Origin: Bacteroidota bacterium | GTDB lineage: Bacteria; Bacteroidota; Bacteroidia; M30B66 | Direction of reading: 5' to 3' | Assembly (NCBI GenBank): GCA_027490225.1 | Contig: JAIXYK010000002.1 | Location: forward strand, 1 to 33,275 | Length of the DNA: 33,275 bases | Part shown: positions 25,824 through 33,275 of the stretch, piece by piece | Numbering within the stretch: the first letter of the stretch is position 1 | How the letters are laid out: each line of letters starts with the position of its first letter | The notes under the pieces: model-generated | Told to the model about the DNA's origin: nothing | The model's input: only the letters and a program-made list of their open reading frames with translations | Database searches by the model: none | Translations under genes and position numbers: made by a program

Positions 25824-28800
25824 TTAGTTTTTAAGTCTTAGGTGCACTTCACCAGCTTTTTCTTTACCGTCGTAATAATAGATGTAATAATAAACACCTT
25901 CTGGAAGCAGTTCACCACCACGATTTTTTCCATCCCAACAAGAAGGAACATTGTCTATCACACTATCGAATACTTTTTCGCCCCAGCGGTTAAAAACTAA
26001 AATATCGGTACATGGCAAGAAAAGCTCATTATAAGGAGAATCAACATCTTGCAATGCGGGACTGAAACAATCGTTTAATCCATCTGTATTGGGCGAAAAC
26101 ACATTGGTTTCGTTGTCGCCAATGTAAAAAGCAAGCGGTTGTAATGGAACTGCTTTGTATAAACTGTCTTTGCAATCGCCATTAAAAACGGTTAGCGCTG
26201 CACTTAATGTAGAATCGTATGGGAAAACATAAGTAGGAAGAACATCAGTTGTTTCGATTCCATTGCTAAATCTCCAGATGAGTGTTTGATAATCGGAACT
26301 GGAATCTCTAAAAATGACCGTAGCGCCATCGCAACCTGGGTAAAGTTCAATGCCAAATAAGGCTGTAGGTTTATCGGTAATGTTTATAACAATGGTATCT
26401 TTTGCAGGGCAACCAAGTGTATTACCTAAAGGAAATCTTGTAACAATAAATTGAGTAGTATCTTGAATGGTAGCAAAGGGTTGAGCAATTGTACTGTTAT
26501 TGAGCGGTGAGGTTGGTGTCCAAGAATAACTATAGTTTCCTGAACTATCTGGAAGTCCAATTAACACGCCTTCGTTAACACAAGCCAATTTATCTGTACC
26601 GGCATTAAAAGAATCGAATCGTGGGTTAACTTTTAACTTAAATGAATCAATGCAACCATCAGGAAATGTAGCTTCTAATAAGTATTCAATTGTATCATTG
26701 GTATAAATCAGCGGGTTTTCGATGGAATTGCTACTTAATCCGTTATTAGGCGTCCATTGGAATGTTGTGCCATTTGGAAAGGGGAAATTTATTTGAGTTG
26801 GAATTGTATCTAAAGTACAAACATCTAAATCGGGCAATTGTACGTTTTGGCCTCCTAATACATTTACTATTTGGATTAATGTATCAGCACAAGAACCAAT
26901 ACTCACAACCAATCTGTATTCAATAGTTGTGTCTGCAACAATTACTGGCTGACGATCTGTAATATCTGCAATTCCAATATTTGGTGACCATAAATAGGTG
27001 AAATAAGGGTCAGAAAAATCGGTAGTTCCCAAAGTTACTTCGTTTCCGCCACAAGTAGTAATGGTTGGTAAACTAGCTTCAATAGAAGAAAGCACTGTTA
27101 CGGTTAAAGAAACAGTGTCGGCTCCGTTACAAGTTCCACTTGCTGTAGCAATGAGCGTTACTTCATAAGTGCCACTTTCGGTAAAAGTATAATTAAAATT
27201 TTGTAGGTTAGAAATTTCTGTATCACCAATTCTCCAGCTGAAAACATCAGCATTAACGCTTGTGTTATTAAATTCTACTTCATAAGGAGCGCATCCCACA
27301 GGATCATCCACATTCACAAAAGCAGAAACGGTAATGGGCGATTCGAAATCGAACTTTACCAATGCATTGTTGCAATTTGAAGCATTATTTGTTGAAGAAT
27401 ATGCTCCAGAAGTTACAGGTAAATCACTCTGTCCTCCACAACTTGCGCAGATTGATTGATAAATTACGCCTTTTCTATCAAACCGAGATGTTCCTCCGTC
27501 AACATGGTCGGCAGTAATTGTTCCTCCTAAAAAAGATGCATAAACAAGATTTTGGGCTTGGTTGTCAATTACATATAAATAAAAATCATTTCCGTCTGTA
27601 TTTGATTGGAACGCATCAGCTGTTGTTATTAATCCATTAGTAGTAGTGCCAAAACCTGTTAGAAAACCACCCCAGCCTGTTACATAAATTTTATCGCAAA
27701 CATCCACCAGTAAAGCTGTAGGTGAAATGTCTGGAGAACCGGTTGCATTGCCAAATGCAGTACTCCAAACAACTCCGCTTAAATCTGGAGCTAGTTTAGT
27801 AATGAATTGATTTCCTCCAGTTACGCCAACTGCAGTATTGGTATTAAAATAATTTCCAGTTTCTTGGGTTTGTCCAAAAACATAAACATGTTCTGTTTTG
27901 TCTGTTCCAACAATATATGATTGGTCATATTGAGCAGTTCCAATAAATGTGGAAGCAATTAATGTTTGACCGTTAGAATCAATTTTAGCAACAAAGCCAT
28001 CAGAGTTTCCATTTCCTGCATATGTAAGGTCCCAAGCTCCAGCTGTGGTAGGGAAATTTTGAGAAAAAGTTCCACCAGTTATCAGCACTTGTTGGTCAGC
28101 ATCCACAGTTAAATAATAAATACCATCATCTTCAGTTCCACCCATGTAACTGCTCCAGATTAAGGTGCTCAGATTTCCATCTAACTTTAAAATTACACCA
28201 TCTTGAGCCCCTCCATATGTGGGCTGGATGGTTCCAGGCGTTGTCGGGAAATCAGAACTATTGGTACTTGTTCCAACGTACACATTATTATTGGCATCCA
28301 CCCACAATGAACCTCTAATCTCGTCAGCATAATTTTGAATTAATGAAGCTGCTCCATTGAAGCCGTCGTTTCCGGTTCCTCCTACATAAGTGGAAGCATA
28401 CAACTGCGATAAGTCGCTGGAAAACCGACAAACGAAAATATCTAAACCATTATTAATTGGAATACCAGGAAATGAGGTTGAAGTACCACCTTTAAAATCA
28501 GTTTCATAAGCCCCATTTGTTGTTGGGAAATTTTCTGAGCCAGTAGTTCCAAATAAGAGCAATTCATCGTATTCGTTTACAATCATACTGTGCGGAAATT
28601 CTACTTCGTTACCACCTAAGTAAGTTATTTGTATGACATCCGTCCCATCTGGAAGGTATTTTAAAATACCTATATCTATTTGTCCTCCGCCAAAAGGCAA
28701 TTGATAAGCACCGGGTGTAGTTTGAAAATTTGCCCCAAAAACAACTCCGCCAGAATATCCATTTCCTGCATTATCGTTGGTTGCCGTATAGCCCCAATTA

Positions 28801-29585
28801 TCATCAATACTTCCAGAATAGGTTGCAAAAATTAGTTGCGGGTCTATAATTAAATCGTAATTGTTGTTGAAATTTCCTAAATCGAAACCAATGTTTCCTG
28901 TAGCATCTTTGGTGAAACTGCAGTTTACAGTTTGTTTTATTCCATCAATTATTTGATAGGCGTAAGGTGCTTGTTCTGTGATAGTTCCAACAGAGGTTTT
29001 AATGGTTAAAATTTCGTTCTGCAAGGTAACTTCATCGGCTCCGGTATAAAGCATTTTTATCACATTAAAATCTGCATTTGTATTGGCTTTTACTATAAAA
29101 TCATATTTAATTCCTGCAGCATTTGTGTAAACATTTAGGTCAACACCGTTGTATATTTCAGGATATAAAACAGATTCATATGCCTGTAAACCAGTTGCCC
29201 ATTTGGATTTTTCTTTTCCTAAAAAATAGCTGTATTTGGTATTCCCTGGTGCTGAATTATTCACTGGAACAACTGCTTGGTTGGCACCAATAAAATCCAT
29301 CTGAATGGCATGGTGATTTATCATCAATAGTTCATGCGCAGTTTCTGTTGAAGGGTTGTGGGCGTGCGCATGTTGTTCATGAACTGCTTCCCCATCAAAA
29401 AAGACATAATTAAAACCGGTGTTTTTCAAGAAAATAGCACCATTGGGAAGTGACATTCTGTAGCGAACCTGGTTGTTCCATTGTCCGGCATTGGGAATAA
29501 AGCCTTTTTTTGCAGGACCAACGCCTAGAAGGTAATTAGAAATTAATAAAAACAACAGAATTAAAAGTCTGTATGGATGCATCAT
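25824..29585 (-). CDS. SBBP/PKD surface protein with T9SS type B C-terminal domain (1253 aa)
   Basis: This is a large secreted surface protein. The start at 29585 (ATG ATG) gives a signal peptide of about 21 residues. The mature chain opens with the DUF7948 motif GFIPNAGQWNNQVRYR. Residues about 250-720 carry seven SBBP-type blades (YLGG, YVGGTGND, YMGGTEDDG, TFIG, AFGNA, FLGGT and NFPTT spacers), so probably one seven-bladed propeller. Then come a PKD domain (SVNADVFSWRIG ... GTYEVTLIATASG), three Ig-like domains with WTP signatures, and another PKD-like domain (LIWRFSNG). The C-terminal gliding-motility domain has VFSPNTDGLNDCFSP, FNRWGEKVFDS and CWDG, with the canonical DGLND motif. No PorP gene adjoins; instead an M15 peptidase follows. 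It shares domain order with the gene at 2-3025 but is a distant paralogue. Function is unknown. Confidence 0.93.
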   Translation of the reverse strand: MMHPYRLLILLFLLISNYLLGVGPAKKGFIPNAGQWNNQVRYRMSLPNGAIFLKNTGFNYVFFDGEAVHEQHAHAHNPSTETAHELLMINHHAIQMDFIGANQAVVPVNNSAPGNTKYSYFLGKEKSKWATGLQAYESVLYPEIYNGVDLNVYTNAAGIKYDFIVKANTNADFNVIKMLYTGADEVTLQNEILTIKTSVGTITEQAPYAYQIIDGIKQTVNCSFTKDATGNIGFDLGNFNNNYDLIIDPQLIFATYSGSIDDNWGYTATNDNAGNGYSGGVVFGANFQTTPGAYQLPFGGGQIDIGILKYLPDGTDVIQITYLGGNEVEFPHSMIVNEYDELLLFGTTGSENFPTTNGAYETDFKGGTSTSFPGIPINNGLDIFVCRFSSDLSQLYASTYVGGTGNDGFNGAASLIQNYADEIRGSLWVDANNNVYVGTSTNSSDFPTTPGTIQPTYGGAQDGVILKLDGNLSTLIWSSYMGGTEDDGIYYLTVDADQQVLITGGTFSQNFPTTAGAWDLTYAGNGNSDGFVAKIDSNGQTLIASTFIGTAQYDQSYIVGTDKTEHVYVFGQTQETGNYFNTNTAVGVTGGNQFITKLAPDLSGVVWSTAFGNATGSPDISPTALLVDVCDKIYVTGWGGFLTGFGTTTNGLITTADAFQSNTDGNDFYLYVIDNQAQNLVYASFLGGTITADHVDGGTSRFDRKGVIYQSICASCGGQSDLPVTSGAYSSTNNASNCNNALVKFDFESPITVSAFVNVDDPVGCAPYEVEFNNTSVNADVFSWRIGDTEISNLQNFNYTFTESGTYEVTLIATASGTCNGADTVSLTVTVLSSIEASLPTITTCGGNEVTLGTTDFSDPYFTYLWSPNIGIADITDRQPVIVADTTIEYRLVVSIGSCADTLIQIVNVLGGQNVQLPDLDVCTLDTIPTQINFPFPNGTTFQWTPNNGLSSNSIENPLIYTNDTIEYLLEATFPDGCIDSFKLKVNPRFDSFNAGTDKLACVNEGVLIGLPDSSGNYSYSWTPTSPLNNSTIAQPFATIQDTTQFIVTRFPLGNTLGCPAKDTIVINITDKPTALFGIELYPGCDGATVIFRDSSSDYQTLIWRFSNGIETTDVLPTYVFPYDSTLSAALTVFNGDCKDSLYKAVPLQPLAFYIGDNETNVFSPNTDGLNDCFSPALQDVDSPYNELFLPCTDILVFNRWGEKVFDSVIDNVPSCWDGKNRGGELLPEGVYYYIYYYDGKEKAGEVHLRLKN

Positions 29586-29964
29586 AACTCAAAAATATAG
29601 CTACGAAATTAAAGAAAATCTGCTTTTAAAAAACATGAAAATCAAGCTGCCGAATTTTGAAAATTAAGGCTTGAAAAAAATTGTAAATATCAGTTTATTA
29701 TTAGCCATTAAAGATTTGATGATATCGAGAATGCAAGGAAGATTTCAGAGCGTAACAATAATTTAAATTTTAGATTCCTTGTGAGGTTAAAATGCAAGAT
29801 ATTCTTAATGTGAAGGCTTTTACAACTTTGTTGCTCAGTATTTTTAATCGCAAAAATCTTTTTATATGTCCAGGAGCAATACTTGAATAGCCAATTATAT
29901 TTACATAATTAAAGATTTATATAATTATTTAGATTATTGCGTAATTTGCCACAAACATTTTATC
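29586..29964. other. 379-bp divergent promoter region
   Basis: This AT-rich gap lies between two divergent genes for secreted proteins. It contains no convincing open reading frame, repeat or RNA. Candidate promoter boxes lie at both ends: an exact TAnnTTTG on the minus strand at 29590-29597, and a one-base-shorter TAATTTGC on the plus strand at 29942-29949. Confidence 0.6.
29590..29597 (-). promoter_or_regulatory. Candidate Bacteroidota -7 box for the 1253-aa gene
   Basis: The minus strand reads TATTTTTG here, an exact match to the Bacteroidota -7 consensus TAnnTTTG. It ends 4 bases before the ATG, so the transcript would be nearly leaderless. No clear TTG -33 box is found at the usual distance, and such an AT-rich 8-mer can arise by chance. 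Confidence 0.3.
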
Positions 29965-32580
29965 ATGAGATTTTTTCTACCAACATTGCTTTTCATCTTC
30001 CAATCTGCTTTTCTTTTAGCTCAGAATTCTGGAAATATCAGTCCTTTCTTATTTCAGAAAATGCAGCAATTGCAGCCCAATGAAACAATTACCGTAGATG
30101 TATATTTCTCAAATCAGTTTAATTTTTCTCAATTTCAACAACAAGCTTTGACTAATAATTGGTCTCAAAGCGAGAGAATTTCTCAACTTAATAAGCAGTT
30201 AAAACAAATAGCAGGAACATCACAATTGGCAATTGAAGAAATTATTGCAACGCAAAAAAGCCAATTACAAGATAATAGTGAAGTAGTTTCAAAGTATTAT
30301 ATCATAAATACAATGGTGATTGATGCTACACCTGCATTACTTGAAATATTAAGTAACCGATCAGAAATTGCTGAGATTGAATGGCACGATCGGTATACTT
30401 TAAAATATAATGGAGTTGTAGCGAAAGAAGCATCCAATCAACGTGCGGTAGCAGGGCATGAACCTGGCTTAGAAGCCATTAAAGCCCCATTTATGTGGAA
30501 CCTTGGTTACACAGGCTTAGGAACAAAATTATACACAGTTGATACTGGCGTTTGGACCATTCATCCAGCAATTAGCAGACAATGGCGTGGGAATTTTTTA
30601 CCAGAGACACACAATTGGAAACCATTTGATTCAGAAATTCCTGCCGACAAATCGGATGCGCATGGCACACATGTTACTGGAACAGTCTTAGGACTTGATA
30701 CAGCAACGAACGACACAATTGGCGTTGCTTTTAACGCCTCTTACATGGCATCGGACCCAATAGTAGAAGACGCTGCCGACATCAAACCCCTTTTCAATAT
30801 TTTAGGCGCATTCGAATTTGCTTTAAATCCAGATGGTGATGACAATACAAGCGATGATGTACCGCATGTAATCTGTAATTCATGGGGAATTGGAGATTCC
30901 GTTTTATTGGATTTATGCACGGCTACTTTTGTTGAAGGTCTTTATCAGGCATTAGATGCAGCTGGAATAGCAGTTGAATTTTCAGCAGGTAATGAAGGTC
31001 CTGGGCCAGGAACTGTAAGCTTGCCACAATTTGTTACACTCGATTCACTTACAATCTTTACTGTTGGTGCTTTAGATGCCAATACACCCGAAAATACCAT
31101 TGCCGATTTCTCCAGCCGTGGACCAACTCCTTGTGATGTAAGTGCTGATTTAAAAATTAAACCTGAAGTTAGCGCTCCTGGAGTTAATATAAGATCGAGC
31201 GTGCAGCAAGATCAGTATGCATTGTATTCAGGTACATCTATGGCTGGGCCGCACGTTGCCGGTGCTGTTTTATTATTAAAAGAAGCGTTTCCTTATTTAT
31301 CCGGAAGAGATATATTGAATGCCCTTTACCAAAGTGCTACAGATTTAGGTGCTGTAGGTGAAGACAATACTTATGGCAATGGAATTATTAACTTGGAAGC
31401 TGCTTATAATTTTCTGGCTACCAATAATACTCCGGTACCTCCAAATACCTCTCCGTTTGATATTGCTGTAGAAAGTATCATTACTCCAGCTTACGCATGT
31501 GCTCAAATTGTAACTGCAAAAGCTGTAATTGTTAATTATGGAACAACACCTGTTAGCGGTGCCACATTACAAGTAAAGCTAAACTTTATAAATGCTGGTA
31601 CTTTCGATTGGAATGGTACCTTAAATCCAGGTGAAAGAGATACTGTAGATTTACCTCAATTAGGTGCGTCTATCGGAAGAAATGAATTAATCGTAACCGC
31701 TTCACTTTTTATAGACGTATTAGAAAAAAATACACTTAATAACAGCCGCGCCATCCATTTCAATAGATTAGCAGAAAGGTCAATTCCGTATATTGAAACT
31801 TTCGAGCAAATGGATTTACCAAGTGCAGAATGGTTGCTTTTAAATCCTGATAATAAAAAAACATGGGATACCACACATACCAGTGGAATTCCATACAGCG
31901 GTTATTCAGCAAGAATGAATTTTTTAAGTTATTCAGGGGCATTTAGAGAAAACGATGAACTTGTTCTTCCAAATATAAATTTGAATGGACCCACTTCTAA
32001 CTTGTTTTTCGGATTTCAGCATGCTTATCGCTACAGAACAGCTACGTTGAGCGATTCCATTGAGGTATTAATTTCTAATAATTGCGGTGAAACTTGGCAA
32101 AGAATATTTTACAAAGGTGGTCAAGCTTTAAATACTGTTGATACCGTATGGACCAATTTTCGTCCGTTTAAAGCGTCACAATGGTTTGATAATGTAATTG
32201 GAATAGATGCATTTGTAAATGGAAGTGATTATGTGCAATTTAAAATTCGTTCTATAAACGACGGTGCAAGTAACTTTTATATGGACAATGTGCGCGTCTT
32301 TACAGGCGTTGATCCAGCTTCTATTCATCTGGTAAATAATGAACCTAAATGGAAATTATTTCCTAATCCAAGCAATGCAGATTTTGTGGTAGAATTTGAA
32401 GATGCAAAAGCTGAATACAGTCGTTTAGAGCTTTTTGATTTGAGCGGTAGAATTGTTGAATCCCAAATTTTTAATGGACCAAAGATTTCTGTCAATGCAA
32501 AAGAATTGAAATCGGGGATTTATTTTGTGAGAATAGTTGGTAATGGATTTTCTTCCGTTAAACGATTTACAAAGATATAG
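29965..32580 (+). CDS. Secreted subtilisin-like S8 serine protease with T9SS type A sorting domain
   Basis: This is an extracellular serine protease. The signal peptide is residues 1-20 (ends LLAQ). Residues about 21-150 look like an inhibitor-type propeptide. The S8 domain spans about 165-480 with the full triad: Asp193 in TVDTG, His233 in HGTHVTG and Ser425 in GTSMAGPHVAG. The oxyanion Asn343 lies in SAGNEGPG. A beta-sandwich region follows (490-790, with a CARDB-like segment VNYGTTPVSGATLQVKL). The last ~75 residues are a type A sorting domain (FPNPSNADFVVEF, LFDLSGRIV, LKSGIYFVRI). The tail is normally cut off and the protein released or attached through lipid, unlike the type B cargo elsewhere in the window. 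The 871-aa length is ordinary for the family. No operon partner is seen; the downstream gap holds a GC-rich hairpin. Confidence 0.95.
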   Translation: MRFFLPTLLFIFQSAFLLAQNSGNISPFLFQKMQQLQPNETITVDVYFSNQFNFSQFQQQALTNNWSQSERISQLNKQLKQIAGTSQLAIEEIIATQKSQLQDNSEVVSKYYIINTMVIDATPALLEILSNRSEIAEIEWHDRYTLKYNGVVAKEASNQRAVAGHEPGLEAIKAPFMWNLGYTGLGTKLYTVDTGVWTIHPAISRQWRGNFLPETHNWKPFDSEIPADKSDAHGTHVTGTVLGLDTATNDTIGVAFNASYMASDPIVEDAADIKPLFNILGAFEFALNPDGDDNTSDDVPHVICNSWGIGDSVLLDLCTATFVEGLYQALDAAGIAVEFSAGNEGPGPGTVSLPQFVTLDSLTIFTVGALDANTPENTIADFSSRGPTPCDVSADLKIKPEVSAPGVNIRSSVQQDQYALYSGTSMAGPHVAGAVLLLKEAFPYLSGRDILNALYQSATDLGAVGEDNTYGNGIINLEAAYNFLATNNTPVPPNTSPFDIAVESIITPAYACAQIVTAKAVIVNYGTTPVSGATLQVKLNFINAGTFDWNGTLNPGERDTVDLPQLGASIGRNELIVTASLFIDVLEKNTLNNSRAIHFNRLAERSIPYIETFEQMDLPSAEWLLLNPDNKKTWDTTHTSGIPYSGYSARMNFLSYSGAFRENDELVLPNINLNGPTSNLFFGFQHAYRYRTATLSDSIEVLISNNCGETWQRIFYKGGQALNTVDTVWTNFRPFKASQWFDNVIGIDAFVNGSDYVQFKIRSINDGASNFYMDNVRVFTGVDPASIHLVNNEPKWKLFPNPSNADFVVEFEDAKAEYSRLELFDLSGRIVESQIFNGPKISVNAKELKSGIYFVRIVGNGFSSVKRFTKI

Positions 32581-32770
32581 TGTGGCTTCGAGGGCCTCAG
32601 CCACCGATTACGCTGCCAAAGGCCCTTGACTCTGCCTGAGGCTCTCGAAGGCAGCAAGACAGTGGCTTCGAGGGCCTGTCCCTCCGGGCCGCGCTTTCCA
32701 CACTACTCCGTGCCCGCGCACCATTCAGCCCTTAACGGGGTAGTTTGTTTCAATCGCTCAGGCTTGCAGT
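32581..32770. repeat. GC-rich intergenic element D (direct and inverted repeats)
   Basis: This GC-rich block between two convergent genes starts at the protease stop. A 16-base direct repeat, GTGGCTTCGAGGGCCT, occurs at 32582-32597 and 32662-32677. An inverted repeat joins 32586-32600 with 32636-32650, 14 of 15 bases complementary, around a 35-base loop. The right part holds CTTTCC and TTTCAATCGCTCAGGCTTGC, the latter related to element C in inverted orientation. Composition is far from the AT-rich flanks and no coding region is seen. Confidence 0.6.
32586..32650. terminator. Long stem-loop directly after the S8 protease stop
   Basis: The 15-bp arms (one mismatch) start 6 bases past the protease stop codon. 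The stem is strong but there is no T tract. It may end or protect the protease transcript, or simply be part of the repeat element. Confidence 0.4.
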
Positions 32771-32809
32771 TGAGTAAATTTTAGCATTTAGGTTTTCTTA
32801 AAAATCGCG

Positions 32810-33178
32810 TTAACTCAAATTTTCGAATGAATCTTCTGTGGTTTCTACTTGCAAAATGTGCAATAATCTGTGAATGATTGGCGCGAAAAATACTGCTGTA
32901 ATACTTAGAAATGCAACACCGCTGTAAAGTGCATAAAAAGACGAGAATAATTTTGCCGCATCGCTTTTCATTTCAGCAACAGGTCCCATTCCAGTAAGAA
33001 TCATGCTCGACATGTGCAAACTATCTATAAAATTTAAGTGACCAATAAAATGATAACCAAAAATACCTATGCTTAAAGATGTTCCTACTAAAACAACAGC
33101 AAAAAAGTTATACTTCAGCATTCTTCTAAAGAAATGCGGCAACGTAGCTACTTTCTGAGATTTTTTTTCTAGTTTCAA
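32810..33178 (-). CDS. Two-TM ion-channel-like membrane protein with non-canonical pore loop
   Basis: This small inner-membrane protein has the layout of a two-transmembrane channel subunit. TM1 is about residues 23-45 (FFAVVLVGTSLSIGIFGYHF), a pore-loop-like segment is about 48-68 (FIDSLHMSSMILTGMGPVAE), and TM2 is about 77-100. A short charged C-tail follows. The TVGYG potassium filter is replaced by TGMGPV, so ordinary K+ selectivity is not expected. The longest reading begins with TTG at 33178; an in-frame stop lies three codons upstream. The ATG at 33121 (MLKYNFFAVV) is a good alternative start that keeps both membrane helices. The gene is convergent with the protease gene, and a 7-bp tandem repeat begins 14 bases upstream of the TTG. 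It may equally be a non-conducting membrane protein. Confidence 0.65.
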   Translation of the reverse strand: MKLEKKSQKVATLPHFFRRMLKYNFFAVVLVGTSLSIGIFGYHFIGHLNFIDSLHMSSMILTGMGPVAEMKSDAAKLFSSFYALYSGVAFLSITAVFFAPIIHRLLHILQVETTEDSFENLS

Positions 33179-33192
33179 TACAAATCAATTAA

Positions 33193-33275
33193 ATTATTCA
33201 TTATTCATTATTCATTATTCATTATTCATTATTCATTATTCATTATTCATTATTCATTATTCATTATTCATTATT
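33193..33275. repeat. Heptanucleotide tandem repeat (ATTATTC)n, runs off the right edge
   Basis: There are eleven perfect copies of ATTATTC plus six bases of a twelfth, without interruption, continuing beyond the window. It lies just upstream of the channel-like gene on the minus strand, in its promoter/5' leader region. Arrays of short perfect units change length by slippage. As 7 is not a multiple of 3, length changes would also shift any frame read through it. Confidence 0.95.

Noticed and set aside
29942-29949. TAATTTGC as a -7 box for the S8 protease gene
   Set aside because: It has one base too few between TA and TTTG to match TAnnTTTG and no clear -33 TTG; mentioned only as part of the gap description.
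33193-33275. Replication-origin iterons
   Set aside because: The repeat is a perfect 7-mer without DnaA-box-like sequence and there are no replication genes nearby; a simple slippage array explains it better.

Overview
The window is chromosomal DNA of a Bacteroidota bacterium. The base composition is low-GC, and most genes encode cell-surface or secreted proteins of the type IX secretion system (T9SS). Six proteins end in a gliding-motility-associated (CHU_C / T9SS type B) C-terminal domain, one ends in a T9SS type A sorting tail, and two are PorP/SprF outer-membrane proteins. Order and genus cannot be settled from this sequence. No rRNA, tRNA, CRISPR array or complete insertion sequence was seen.

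Layout. (1) 2-3025: the 3' part of a DUF7948/SBBP seven-bladed-propeller surface protein whose start lies off the left edge. (2) 3233-4723 (-): a cytosolic helical-repeat protein of unknown function. (3) 4875-18367 (+): a cargo/porin array. It holds four related type B cargo proteins (650, 960, 1025 and 1068 aa) built on the same N-terminal 'snapshot' propeller domain. A PorP/SprF gene directly follows the 960-aa and the 1068-aa gene. The 960- and 1025-aa proteins share a duplicated module of about 1.2 kb on either side of the first PorP gene. The 1068-aa protein carries an ALK/LTK-like glycine-rich domain. (4) 18618-22082 (+): a lipoprotein, an exported WD40 propeller and an exported von Willebrand A (vWA) protein, all of unknown role. 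(5) 22114-23988 (-): an exported GH13 cyclomaltodextrinase/neopullulanase-type glycosidase. (6) 24264-24823 (-): an antitoxin/RelE-ParE toxin pair whose toxin is frameshifted at an A8 run. (7) 25149-29585 (-): a 1253-aa SBBP/PKD type B cargo followed, four bases after its stop and in the same frame, by an M15 D-Ala-D-Ala carboxypeptidase-like gene. (8) 29965-32580 (+): a subtilisin-like S8 protease with a type A tail. (9) 32810-33178 (-): a two-TM channel-like protein without a canonical K+ filter. Just upstream of it a 7-bp tandem repeat runs off the right edge.

How the genes fit together. Type B cargo is known to depend on a partner SprF-like protein, as SprB depends on SprF in Flavobacterium johnsoniae. 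The two cargo-PorP pairs therefore look like self-contained secretion/anchoring units, with nearby 'orphan' cargo sharing their sorting domains. The sorting domains fall into two kinds: a canonical one, and a cysteine-rich variant used by four of the six. Intergenic gaps after several genes hold GC-rich hairpin elements that resemble one another and look like a dispersed repeat family.

The points most worth following up are the homopolymer-frameshifted toxin, the mosaic duplication around the PorP gene, the Cys-rich sorting-domain variant, the ALK-like glycine-rich domain in a T9SS cargo, and the heptamer array in front of the channel-like gene. I saw no wholly new multi-gene system that the sequence alone can prove.
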